Positions 1-8,966 of a DNA stretch of 64,000 nucleotides are shown piece after piece. This DNA is from Pogostemon cablin. Lineage: Eukaryota > Streptophyta > Magnoliopsida > Lamiales > Lamiaceae. Position 1 is the first letter of the stretch, and every line of letters begins with the position of its first letter. The translations under genes were made by a program, and so were the position numbers. The DNA is taken from contig CM042996.1 of assembly GCA_023678885.1 (NCBI GenBank), positions 9,792,602 to 9,856,601 on the forward strand. Reading direction: 5' to 3'. A model generated the notes under the pieces. It made no database searches and was not told where the DNA came from. It saw only the letters and a list, made by a program, of their open reading frames with translations.

Positions 1-422
1 TAGCCGTATTTGAGAAATGTTTTGCCCTAGTAGGAAGAATCAAGGAATGGGGGGATTGCTTATACTACAAACTAACAACTAAGAAAACAATTAAAGATAG
101 AACATTTACAAATGTGATGGAAAATGGATGAAGGTGAACAATCTAAGAAGTATGTAAGTCAAGCAACATTCATGGACAAGGTATATATAGACTCACACAC
201 ACACATGCATTGATGGTTTTCATGTTATGATATTAAGGGCAATCACGTTTGTACCCCTAATCCCTATGGCCAAGGCAATTAGGTTCTCAACTCTTTTACA
301 AGTTTAAATCTCCTAGATTGTTCTTGCTCTCAATTCCCTTAAGGTACTATGATCATAAGTTTGGTTCCCCTCACTAGTTCATCACTAATGTCCTATCATG
401 AGGTTCTAAGCACTTGAAGGGT
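1..422 (-). mobile_element. Distal part of family C gypsy-type LTR
   Basis: This stretch has no coding content. It continues on the minus strand from the LTR-like sequence at 7457-8454 once the inserted element 428-7451 and its ATGAC duplication are removed. No LTR end (CA plus primer binding site) is seen before the window edge, so the LTR runs off the left side. A short CA run lies near 192-206. The assignment rests on the precise target duplication that joins the two halves. Confidence 0.5.
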
Positions 423-427
423 ATGAC

Positions 428-2243
428 TGTTGAGAGTGAAAATAAGCATGTTTTAGTGTCCAATCTAATACCTTTTTGCTAAGTATTATTATTATATATT
501 AGCACAAGTGTTTTATATTCAATATATTAGAGAAAAAGGTGCACTAGAGGTGTTTTATTGTGTTTTAGGTGGAAAAAGGGGTCAAAAGTGTCAAGTTGGA
601 GAAAAGGTGCAATTTGTGCAAGGATGCTCTGAAATGCATGTCCAACTTGTGTAATTATTCTGTGTTCGTGTGGACCTCTGAATTGGAAGTGCAATATATG
701 GTTGAAAATCCACAGAAGAGAGGATCATTTTGGCGTAATGAACACCTCAATCGGATTCCAAACGAGAGACTTATGATCAAAATGGTGACGTCGCGCGAGC
801 TGTGCCTAACAGAACGGCTGTGCTACTTTCCATGTCATGTTACATAATCAAATGTTGGATTTTCTAAGATTTCTTTATATGGATAGAAAGTCAAGGAAGA
901 GAGGATCGCGTGAGCACAAGAATTACTCAAATCGGAGGTCGGATGTAGAAGTTATTCGCGAAACGGTGACACTGCACAAGCTTGCTCGACCAAAGGAGAT
1001 CCATTCGACCAGAATCGTCTTGGTCAAACGGAAGAGGGTAACTCAAGCAAAATGACCAAAAACTTACAGAGAGCTTGCTCGACCAGTTGCTCGACTTGGA
1101 GGTCTTGCTCGACCAAGAAGGGCAAGTCTAACAGAATGTCGCTGGTTCTATTTTTGGTAGTTTCGGGTTTCTTTTACCAAATTTGACGTATGTCTCAAGT
1201 AAAAGCATATCCAAGGCCTATAAGGAGAGCTTACAAGTACAAAAGGAGGTGTAGATCACATCATTATTCATCAGAGAGATCATATTAGAGAAGAGAGAGA
1301 CCATAACAATACTACACCCCACAAGGGGGGATCACCCCCCAACCATCATCCACATCCTTTCCTCCATCCATCCATCACTTTGAAGATTCGTCTGTGGAAT
1401 CAAGAGGAGAACCAAAAGGAGGATTCAAGATGGTGAAGGACGCGACGACTCTCGTATCTAGGGTTTTATTGTTTCCTAATTTATCTTGTAATTTTCTAGA
1501 CATCAACACACAAAAGGGAGATTAATGAGTGAAACTGGATTATCCTAGAGCTACCTATTCTCCTACTTGATCCACTTTCGTATTCTTCTAGTGATATTTT
1601 ATTTTATTTATTATTTTAATTAATTATTTAGTAGATTATAATTAAATTCTAAAAACTATATTGCCACACTTGTCTTAATTAATTTAATAAATATTTAAGG
1701 AAATTTTTCATATAAAGATCCAAATTTTACTTTATGTCTCACTTTTGGATTTCATTTTAGGATTGTCTCATTTGAAGGTTTAATTTTAATTTTTTTCTCA
1801 AATTAAGACTTGTCTTAATTTTATTTTTTTACAAATTCAATATAAATTATAGAAAAATACAAAATATTAATAAAAATGACATATTTTAATTTTATAATTT
1901 AATTTGAAGGTGTATAATAATGTTTTTAAACTATGTTGCATGATTTAAAAAATGAGAAAATAAATTCCATTGTAAGTCTTAAAATGAGAACAAATTGAAA
2001 AACATAAAAATCAGGCCCTAATTTGAGAAAATATCTAAATTTAGGCCTTAATTTGAAACACTTATAAAATCATGTTTTAATTTGAGACCTAAACTAAAAA
2101 TTAGGTCTTCCTATGAAATTCTTCCATTAAATTAATAATACGTCATCCTTTGGGTTCGATATTCACTTGGTCGCTTGCTTAAGTTGCAATTGATATCCTT
2201 AATACTTGGGGATTAATTTTGCGTGCAAAGAAAACGCGCATCA
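428..2243 (+). repeat. 5' LTR of family A element
   Basis: It begins TGTTGAGAG and ends CGCGCATCA, directly before a spacer and the primer binding site. U3 holds an inverted half-site array at 983-1115. The TATA position near 1235 reads TACAAAA, one base away from TATAAAA in the 3' LTR. The R/U5 part lacks the segment that follows GACATC in the copy at 36826. It is 1.82 kb long, in the usual range for Athila-type LTRs. Confidence 0.8.
983..1115 (+). promoter_or_regulatory. Inverted half-site array in U3 (TTCGACC/GGTCGAA)
   Basis: Several copies of CTCGACC or TTCGACC pair with downstream GGTC(G/A)AA half-sites across spacers of about 10-11 bases. The array ends about 120 bases before the TATA position. 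The same array lies at 2570-2705 in a displaced LTR piece and at 6928-7065 in the 3' LTR. A promoter or enhancer role is inferred from position only. Confidence 0.5.
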
Positions 2244-2249
2244 AGTTCT

Positions 2250-2267
2250 TGGCGCCTTTGCCGGGAA
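2250..2267 (+). other. Primer binding site for tRNA-Asp
   Basis: TGGCGCCTTTGCCGGG lies six bases after the LTR end. It is complementary to the 3' end of plant tRNA-Asp apart from one mismatch (T for G at the eighth base). This is the usual primer for Athila-like elements. Confidence 0.8.
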
Positions 2268-2270
2268 TGT

Positions 2271-2890
2271 TAATTTATCTTGTATTTTCCAGACATTCAG
2301 GTAAGATCTATCCAACACCATTGATTGTTCTTCGTAATATCATTGGCTAGAGCCTTTTTGGTAGAACTATGGTTGTGAAGGTTTTTACCAATTAATTAAA
2401 CTTTCGTGTGTAAACTCTGTACAACATTACTTGTTGATTTATTTTATATATGATTGTGCTTTTTTAATTCATATTCATGGTCGTTTTGTGCATTATTAAC
2501 TATTATGTAGAGTCTGAATACATATCTTGGTTATTGATTGAGTGCGTTCACTGCTGAGACTGTGCAAGCTTGCTCGACCAAAGGATATCCGTTCGACCAG
2601 CATCGTCTTGGTCGAACGGAAGAGGGAAACTTGAGCAAAATGACCAAAAACTTACAGAGAGCTTGCTCGACCAATTGCTCGACTTGGAGGCCTTGCTCGA
2701 CCAAGAAGGTCAAGTCTAACAGAATGTCGTTAGTTCTATTTTTGGTAGTTTTGGGTTTCTTTTACCAAATTTGACGTATGTCTCAATTAAAAGCTCATCC
2801 AAGGCCTATAAGGAGAGCTTAAGAGTATAAAAGGGGGTGTAGATCACATCATTATTCATCATAGGAATCATATTGGATTGGAGAGAAACC
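2271..2890 (+). repeat. Displaced LTR pieces after the primer binding site
   Basis: 2271-2555 matches the U5 segment missing from the 5' LTR (compare 36808-37090 and 22196-22480). 2556-2890 then jumps back to U3 and R: it has the half-site array at 2570-2705 and a TATAAAAGGGGG box near 2823. The order U5 then U3/R is not that of an LTR, so this is a template-switch or recombination product. Confidence 0.65.
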
Positions 2891-2917
2891 ACAAGAATAC
2901 TACGAAGAAGACAGGGT

Positions 2918-3190
2918 TCCCGTTCGACCAAGCTTATGTCGTTCGACCAAACCTGATGGTCGAACGGTGGTCGAATGAGTTCCGGAAAAATAGAATCCTG
3001 ATGCTCTATTTTATGCCAATTCATTCGACTTACACTCTCCTGCTCGACCAGATCACCCTGGTCGAACGGAGGTCGAACAACGGCAGGAGGACGAGAGCTC
3101 ACGATCAGGCAGGTTGCTCGACCAAACTCCATCTGTTCGACCAGTCCCTCTTTGTCGAACAGTGGTCGAACAACGTGGTGCAGTGCCCAA
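2918..3190 (+). repeat. Half-site array of the gag-pol spacer type
   Basis: At least four inverted TTCGACC...GGTCGAA pairs are present. The block shares its flanking text (for instance TCCGGAAAAATAGAAT and GTTCAGAACACTC) with the array between gag and protease at 16190-16560, so it derives from that place and not from an LTR. Part of it stays open in one frame, but nothing shows that it is coding. Confidence 0.6.
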
Positions 3191-3240
3191 TTCGATACCA
3201 AATGCTACGTCTGTTGTTCAGAACACTCTAGTACCATCAC

Positions 3241-3500
3241 AAGAGTAAAATACTGACGTTCTGGCCCCTTTCCAATTTTGCATAAAATTGTGAAGCTTCC
3301 TGAATCCTTAAGCTTAGCTGTCAGCTTCCTCTGAATGATCGAGCTGCAGTTCTCTGACAAATTCACCATCTCAATTCCGTTCAAGCTTCTTTTCTTCAAA
3401 AGAATATCCTTCAGAAAGCGGGCATAATACGACATCTCCAATATTGCTTCAGAGAAAGGAATGTTTAAGCTTATTTTATTTATGATTTCTGACATGTTAC
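3241..3500 (-). pseudogene. Inverted fragment of gypsy gag-pol upstream of protease
   Basis: The minus strand encodes a stretch with the Athila-type pre-protease motifs NIPFSEAI, YARFLKDIL and LKDSGSFTILC.IGKG. It matches the start of the protease region at 15740-15960. It is inverted relative to the surrounding family A element, and it joins the plus-strand array abruptly near 3240. It is a relic with no function of its own. Confidence 0.7.
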
Positions 3501-3989
3501 ATAATATCACATAATAATTCTTTCTGGTGAGTATCATTCTTGTGCGTGTATTCTAGAACTTACCTCTTGTCTTACTTGAGACTACATCTGTTAAATGATC
3601 GGAGATGATCTCTCTGTAAGTTTTTGGTCATTTTACTCGAGTTTCCCTCTTCCGTTCAACCAAAACCATACTGGTCGAACGGATTTTGAGCCTCATTGAT
3701 CAGGTTACATAAACACATGATATTTCTTTCTGGTGAGTATCATTCTTGTGCATGTATTCTAGAACTTGCCTCTTGTCTTACTTGAAACTACATGTGAGTT
3801 AGATGATGGGAGATGATTTTAGGTCATCCTTGAATTTATAAGTCAATTAGCCAAATAATTCCCTACCAAATGATGTTTATCCGTAGTTAACCCCGTTGAG
3901 CCAAAAACCATATTCTTTGGCAGCCTACGAGAAATAACCACTTTGAGCTTCTGAATTTTTTAAGAGAATTAATGGCTTTTCAAAGCGTG
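3501..3989 (+). repeat. Two copies of the 3' untranslated block, with an inverted U3 scrap
   Basis: A block containing TTTCTGGTGAGTATCATTC and TGTATTCTAGAACTTGCC occurs at 3519-3600, again at 3720-3960, and a third time in its normal place at 5360-5590. Between the first two lies an inverted U3 piece (3613-3683) with a TTCAACC...GGTCGAACGG pair. No coding potential is seen. Confidence 0.6.
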
Positions 3990-3999
3990 TTAAGAGAAT

Positions 4000-4176
4000 T
4001 TGTAAGTTTTTGGTCATTTTGCTCAAGTTTCCCTCTTCCGTTCGACCAAGACGATGCTGATCGAACGGATCGACCACCTCAAGTGCACCTTTTTCTCTAA
4101 TATATTGAATATAAGACACTTGTGCTAATATATAACAACAATACTTATCAAAAAGGTGTTAGATTGGACACTAAAA
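4000..4176 (-). repeat. Inverted pieces of LTR U3
   Basis: 4000-4066 is the reverse complement of the U3 array region, and 4072-4176 is the reverse complement of the LTR start (compare 6388-6495). Both are antisense to the U3 carried at the 3' end of the element's own transcript. Confidence 0.75.
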
Positions 4177-4186
4177 CACGCTTATT

Positions 4187-4204
4187 TGGCGCCGTTGCAG
4201 GGGA
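4187..4204 (+). other. Second tRNA-Asp primer binding site
   Basis: TGGCGCCGTTGCAGGGGA matches the tRNA-Asp 3' complement with one mismatch. It lies about ten bases after an inverted LTR start instead of after an LTR end. It is followed by a leader (ATTATTAGTTTATTATTTC) also found after the primer site of the coding element (near 17600 on the minus strand). Confidence 0.65.
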
Positions 4205-4271
4205 ACGGCTGTTATTATTAGTTTATTATTTCTAGTTTGATTAAGACTTTTATTTGTGATTATTTATCAAG

Positions 4272-4411
4272 CTATGGAAAGTAGCACAGCCATTCTGTTC
4301 GGCACAGCTCGCGCGACGTCACCATTTTGATCATAACTCTCTCATTTGGAATTCGATTGAGGTGTTCTTTACGCCAAAACAATCCTCTCTTCTGTGGCTT
4401 TCCAACCATAG
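4272..4411 (-). repeat. Inverted U3 piece
   Basis: This is the reverse complement of the U3 stretch around 6645-6780, including the GACGTCGCGCGAGCTGTGCC run. With 4000-4176 it gives more than 250 bases of U3 in antisense inside the element. Confidence 0.7.
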
Positions 4412-5217
4412 ACAACCATGGGAGGAAGGAAATTTCAAGGATCATATACTTGTTACCAAGAAAGGTGAAGTGGTGAGTGTAGACAAGAAGAGGGAAAGAA
4501 AGTATTTGAAGGTGAGGATGCGAGAAGACCGCCATCCTATCTAGTAGTTCTAAAAAGTGGTATTCCATCGTGACTCTGCAACGTTAAATATGAGCATCTG
4601 TTGGGGGCTTTCCCTTCCATTTTATTGTTTTATTTCTTTCATGTGAGTAATAAATTTTTATATTTAAGGTGCTTACTAATCGACAATTACATCTCTTTGG
4701 AAACTTAGTTTCAACTTACATTTTTACTAAGTTTGGGGGGGTGTGATGTTATTACCTCATTGAAGCACCAAGAGTATAATCTTTTCTTTGTAATGTTTGC
4801 TAGGGGAGTTGATTTTTTGCGGTATGTTAAAACTTTAATCAGTTTTGATGTGTCGATTTTTTGCAATTTGCCTAGTGTTCTGTGGTGTTTCTAGTGTGTG
4901 GAGTCGATTAGATAGTAAATTGAGTCATTCTTAGAGTTCTCCTATTTTATTATTGACGAATCTGTAATGATGAGTGTGTTTGAGCTTTGATGATAGAAAA
5001 AGGTAACTAGAGTGGCAAGACGAGTTTTACATTGAGGCTTTGACTCGAGGAGCTCGTGCGTTTTGAAGGATAAATCAGGTGCCATCGTTTCCTTATTGTA
5101 ATTTTTATATGTGCTTTTAATTCATGGAGTGGAATGATCGAGTTTATATTTTTGGTGATCCACATGAGCTTATATTTTTAGAATTGTGCTTGAAATTCAT
5201 ATACTTTTGAAATTAAT
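4412..5217 (+). other. Untranslated region normally following pol
   Basis: 4560-4920 matches, in the same orientation, the sequence after integrase in the coding element (minus strand of 11640-12015), including GTTGGGGGCTTTCC and TAAGTTTGGGGGGGTGTGATG. The 60-codon open stretch ending at 4544 is not recognisable. The envelope-like ORF that should come next is absent. Confidence 0.55.
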
Positions 5218-6373
5218 AAAGGAAGTGTACTTGAGTTATATTGTGATATGAAGTTCTATATGTACTTGAGGGATATTACTTACCATGAAAAGTGTTCTGT
5301 TACTTGTTAAAAACTCATGTGAGATTTTGAGCCTCGTTGATCATGTTACATAATCACATGATATTTCTTTCTGGTGAGTATCATTTTTGTGCTTGTATTC
5401 TAGAACTTGCCTCTTTTCTTACTTGAAACTACATGTGTGTTAAATGATGGGAGATGATCTAAGGCCATCCTTGAATTTATGAGTCACTTAGCCAAATAAT
5501 TTCCTACCGAATGATGTTTATCCATAGTTAGCCCCGTTGAGCCCAAAAGCCTTATTTCTTTGGCAACCTACAAAGTAGCCACTTTGATATCCTATTTAAG
5601 CCTTAAATTCCTATATTTAGTGGAGAATTAAATGTTGTCAAAGTGTGTGAATTGATTTTCATGGAGTTTGGAAGGAATAAAATATTTGGAGCTGTACAAG
5701 TGATTATGAGCTTAAAAATAAGTTGCTTAGGGATAGTGCCCGAACCTGGTACCCCAAGATGTTAGAAGTAGTGCCCAAAACTGGTACCTCGAGAAAAAAA
5801 TAAAAAGAAAGAAAAATTGTTGAGCTTGAAGAAAAGGAGAGAAAAGAAGAGCATGAAGCTGGATAGCCTTGAAGTGTAAAAAATCTGCAGTACAAAAGAT
5901 TTCCGGTTTTAATTCTCTATAATTGAGTCACTTATCCATATATTTCTTACCCTAACCAAAGAGCCAACATTACATCCAAAAGAAAAGTCCTTTTTGATCT
6001 CATTGTCAAATCATACTTTTAGTGGTGGAGAGTTTGAGACTTTTGGCAAGCTTATGGTAACGCATGTACTTGAATTAAATTTGAGCGTAAACACCATAAC
6101 TCATAAGTGTACATCTTTTACACTTGAGTGCGAGTGATATATACTTCCCGTGATGACATGTAAATGGAGCATTTGAATAGGTGGTGATTGTCTTATCTTG
6201 TATGCTATGAATTGATTATTACATGTAATAAAAGTTGCATGACTTAAGTTAAGGACAATTGTATTTTGAATGGAGTATTGGTCATAGTCCTTTTTCCCTC
6301 GCTAATTTTCATACTCTCTCTCTTTATTTTAATTTTTTTCCCTCGGGACGAGCAACGGGTAAGTTTGGGGGTT
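5218..6373 (+). other. 3' untranslated region and polypurine tract
   Basis: This is shared with 33503-35898 of the other family A copy. It contains two copies of a short motif, TAGTGCCC.AA.CTGGTACC, at 5734 and 5768. It ends in CGGGTAAGTTTGGGGG, a purine tract directly before the 3' LTR that fits the plus-strand primer site. No reading frame of note. Confidence 0.6.
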
Positions 6374-7451
6374 TGTTGATAGTGAAAATAAGCGTGTTTT
6401 AGTGTCCAATCTAACATCTTTTTGATAAGTATTGTTGTTATATATTAGCACAAGTGTCTTATATTCAATATATTAGAGAAAAATGTGCACTTGAGGTGTT
6501 TTATTGTTTTTTAGGTGGAAAAAGGGGTCAAAAGTACCAAGTTGGAGAAAAGGTGCAATTTGTGCAATGATGCTCTGAAATGCACGTCCAACTTGTGTAA
6601 TTATTCTGTATTCATGTGGAGCTCTGAATTGGAAGTACGATATATGGTTGGAAATTCACAGAAGAGATGATCATTTTGGCATAAAGAACACCTCAATCGG
6701 ATTCCAAACGAGAGAGTTATGATCAAAATGGTGACGTCGCGCGAGCTGTGCCGAACAGAACGGCTGTGCTACTTTCCATGGGTTGTTACATAATCCAATG
6801 TTGGATTTTCTGAGAGTTCTTTATATTGATAGAAATCTAAGGAAGAGAGGATCGCGTGAGCGCAATAATTACTCAAATCGGAGGTCGGATGTGGAAGTTA
6901 TGCGCGAAACGGTGAGACTGCGCAAACTTGCTCGATCAAAGGAGATCTGTTCGACCAGAATCATCTTGGTCGAATGGAAGAAGGAAACTCGAGCAAAATG
7001 ACCAAAAACTTACAGAGAGTTTGCTCGACCAGTTGCTCGACTTGGAGGCCTTGCTCGACCAAGAAGGTCAAGTCTAACTGAATGTCGGTGGTTCTATTTT
7101 TGGTAGTTTCGGGTTTCTTTTTCCAAATTTGACGTATGTCTCAAGTAAAAGCTCATCCAAGGCCTATAAGGAGAGCTTACAAGTATAAAAGGGGGTGTAG
7201 ATCACATAATTATTCATCAAAGAGATCATATTGGAGAGGAGAGAGGCCACAACAATACTACACCCCACAGGGGGGATCATCCCCCAACCATCATCCACAT
7301 CCTTTTCTTTATCCATCCATCACTTTGAAGATTCGTCTGTGGAATCAAAAGGAGCCAAGAGGAGGATTCAAGACGGAGAAGGACGCGACGACTCCCGTAT
7401 CTAGGGTTTTATTATTTCCTAATTTATCTTATAATTTTCCAGACATCAACA
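6374..7451 (+). repeat. 3' LTR of family A element
   Basis: It begins TGTTGATAGTG after the purine tract and ends at ACATCAACA, followed by the target duplication ATGAC. Compared with the 5' LTR it lacks about 735 bases after GACATCAACA; a two-base CA microhomology explains this loss. The half-site array is at 6928-7065 and TATAAAA is at 7184-7190. Confidence 0.8.
6928..7190 (+). promoter_or_regulatory. U3 promoter: half-site array and TATA box
   Basis: CTCGATC/TTCGACC and GGTCGAA half-sites occupy 6928-7065. TATAAAAGGGGG lies about 120 bases downstream at 7184. The spacing matches the other LTRs. The TATA box is a clear core promoter candidate; the role of the array is inferred. Confidence 0.5.
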
Positions 7452-7456
7452 ATGAC

Positions 7457-8454
7457 TTACCTCTCCTCATACTAACTAAGTCATCTCATGCAATTAATTA
7501 TTCAATTAAACTACTAAGCATAATATTGGAATGGACATCCTAACACTATGAATAGAGAATTTAACCACACAGATCTTACACAAAATGAGAATAAGCATTC
7601 ATGATAGAAAATATTCATAACAATCATTTCATCAAACATGTAGTGTGCAAAATCTACATAATACCTAACTAATCATATTGCTAGTCTCACATGAGGACTA
7701 GCCACTAATATCATAGTAAAATCAAAACAATCCATAGCATACTCCAATTGAGCCAAATAATAAAGAAATAATAAAATAAAGGTAAGTTAGCTCCCCTTTG
7801 ATGGTGAACTTCCTCCCCTTTGATCATGCTAAAATCTTCAATCAATGATGAATTCCTCTTCTTAGATTGGTGGATGGATGGATTTATGTATGGATTTGAG
7901 AAGATCAAGTGGATTGGATGGATGAAGTGAAAGGTGGAAGAGATGGAGATGAATGTGTGTGATTTAGGTGTCTAGTATGTATGGAAACTGATCCAAAATG
8001 ATTCATCCCGTAATTTGTGGTCAAAACATGTATTTATAGCCCACGGAAGCTTCTAGAACATGTAGAAATCATAAAACTGACTTTTGCACCTACACGGGTC
8101 GTGTAGGTGCACACGGGGCGTGTAGGTGTATTGAGTGTAGCGTAGTCTCACCGTTTCGCGCACAACTTTCACATCCGATCTCCGATTCGAATGATTCTTG
8201 TGCTCACGCGATCCTCTCTTCCATGGCTTTTCAACCATATATAACACATCTAGTTTTGTGCTCCACAATAATACAAAAAAATTACGCAAGCTGGACGTGT
8301 GTTTTCAACATTTGCTTTGGCTTGTTCTCCCCCATTTTAACTCCGAATTGAGCTCCCTCCATATCTTCATATTACACCACCAAATGATATACAAAATGAA
8401 TAAAAACAAACAAGAGCACATAATAATGACACTAAAATCTAGGTGAAAATGACA
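7457..8454 (-). mobile_element. Proximal part of family C LTR (U3, TATA, R)
   Basis: Read on the minus strand, this begins TGTCATTTTCACC at 8454 and follows the same U3 order as family A, including the GATCGCGTGAGCACAAG run at 8197-8214. TATAAAT is at 8038-8032. It continues into 427-1 after removal of element A. No purine tract precedes 8454, so the junction with the envelope-like region looks deleted. The LTR is at least 1.4 kb. Confidence 0.55.
8090..8124 (-). promoter_or_regulatory. Palindromes CTACACG-GGT-CGTGTAG upstream of TATA
   Basis: A perfect 7-base inverted repeat with a 3-base spacer (8090-8106) is followed by a second ACACG...CGTGT pair (8111-8124). Both lie about 55-90 bases upstream of the TATA box of LTR C. 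They occupy the place that TTCGACC arrays take in families A and B. Confidence 0.5.
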
Positions 8455-8966
8455 CCGATCATGGCTCAATCATCAATAATGGCCTCAGATCATTTCCTAG
8501 TATTTATCAATTATAAATTTCAAACAAGACTCCAAGTCAAGTTCTAGAATACGAGTATACAAACGATTCTCAAGAATAAACTATCATGCTAATAGCATGA
8601 CCAATAGGCTCAAATTCTCACATGGGTAATAATATCCTAAGCACTCTTCAAAGCATGCAATTAACATCAATCTTTTCATCAATTGCAAGTAAAAATAGAA
8701 CATGCTCATCATTAACAAACCAACATGCATCAAAACAAGTTACATGCATATACAAAATATCATCAACAATAATCAATCCAAAGCCACTCAATGTATCCAT
8801 CTTTCATCAATCAAACACCAAACATCATCATTAATATCAAATACAAACCACCCACGCATGAATAACTTAAATAACACACTAACCATACCACCCTCAAATT
8901 TCAACCTGTAAAGTGAAAAGAGAAGGGGGATGAGATGAAACAGACAAAGAGAAAAACCTGGTGCAA
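8455..8966 (-). other. Untranslated region after the envelope-like ORF
   Basis: On the minus strand this contains text related to the family A 3' block (TATTCTAGAACTTG near 8550), so it is the 3' untranslated region of an Athila-like element. It is truncated before any purine tract. No coding content. Confidence 0.5.

Larger units (their letters stand above)
428..7451 (+). mobile_element. Non-autonomous Athila-like LTR element, family A
   Basis: The element starts TGTTGAGAGTG and ends in CA. It is flanked by the exact 5-bp duplication ATGAC at 423-427 and 7452-7456. The 5' LTR is 428-2243, a tRNA-Asp primer binding site follows at 2250, a purine tract lies just before 6374, and the 3' LTR is 6374-7451. 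Both LTRs carry the same internal deletion at a GACATC junction (near 1501 and 7443) relative to the longer LTR at 35899-47047, which supports their being a pair. No intact gene is present: gag, pol and env are reduced to an inverted pol scrap and untranslated regions. The interior mixes LTR pieces in both orientations. It must have moved, if at all, with proteins supplied in trans. Confidence 0.85.

Noticed and set aside
2878..3231. 117-codon plus-strand frame across the half-site array
   Set aside because: The repeated pattern of Phe-Asp-Gln and Val-Glu-Arg is just the translation of the inverted half-sites. The homologous array at 16190-16560 is interrupted by stops.
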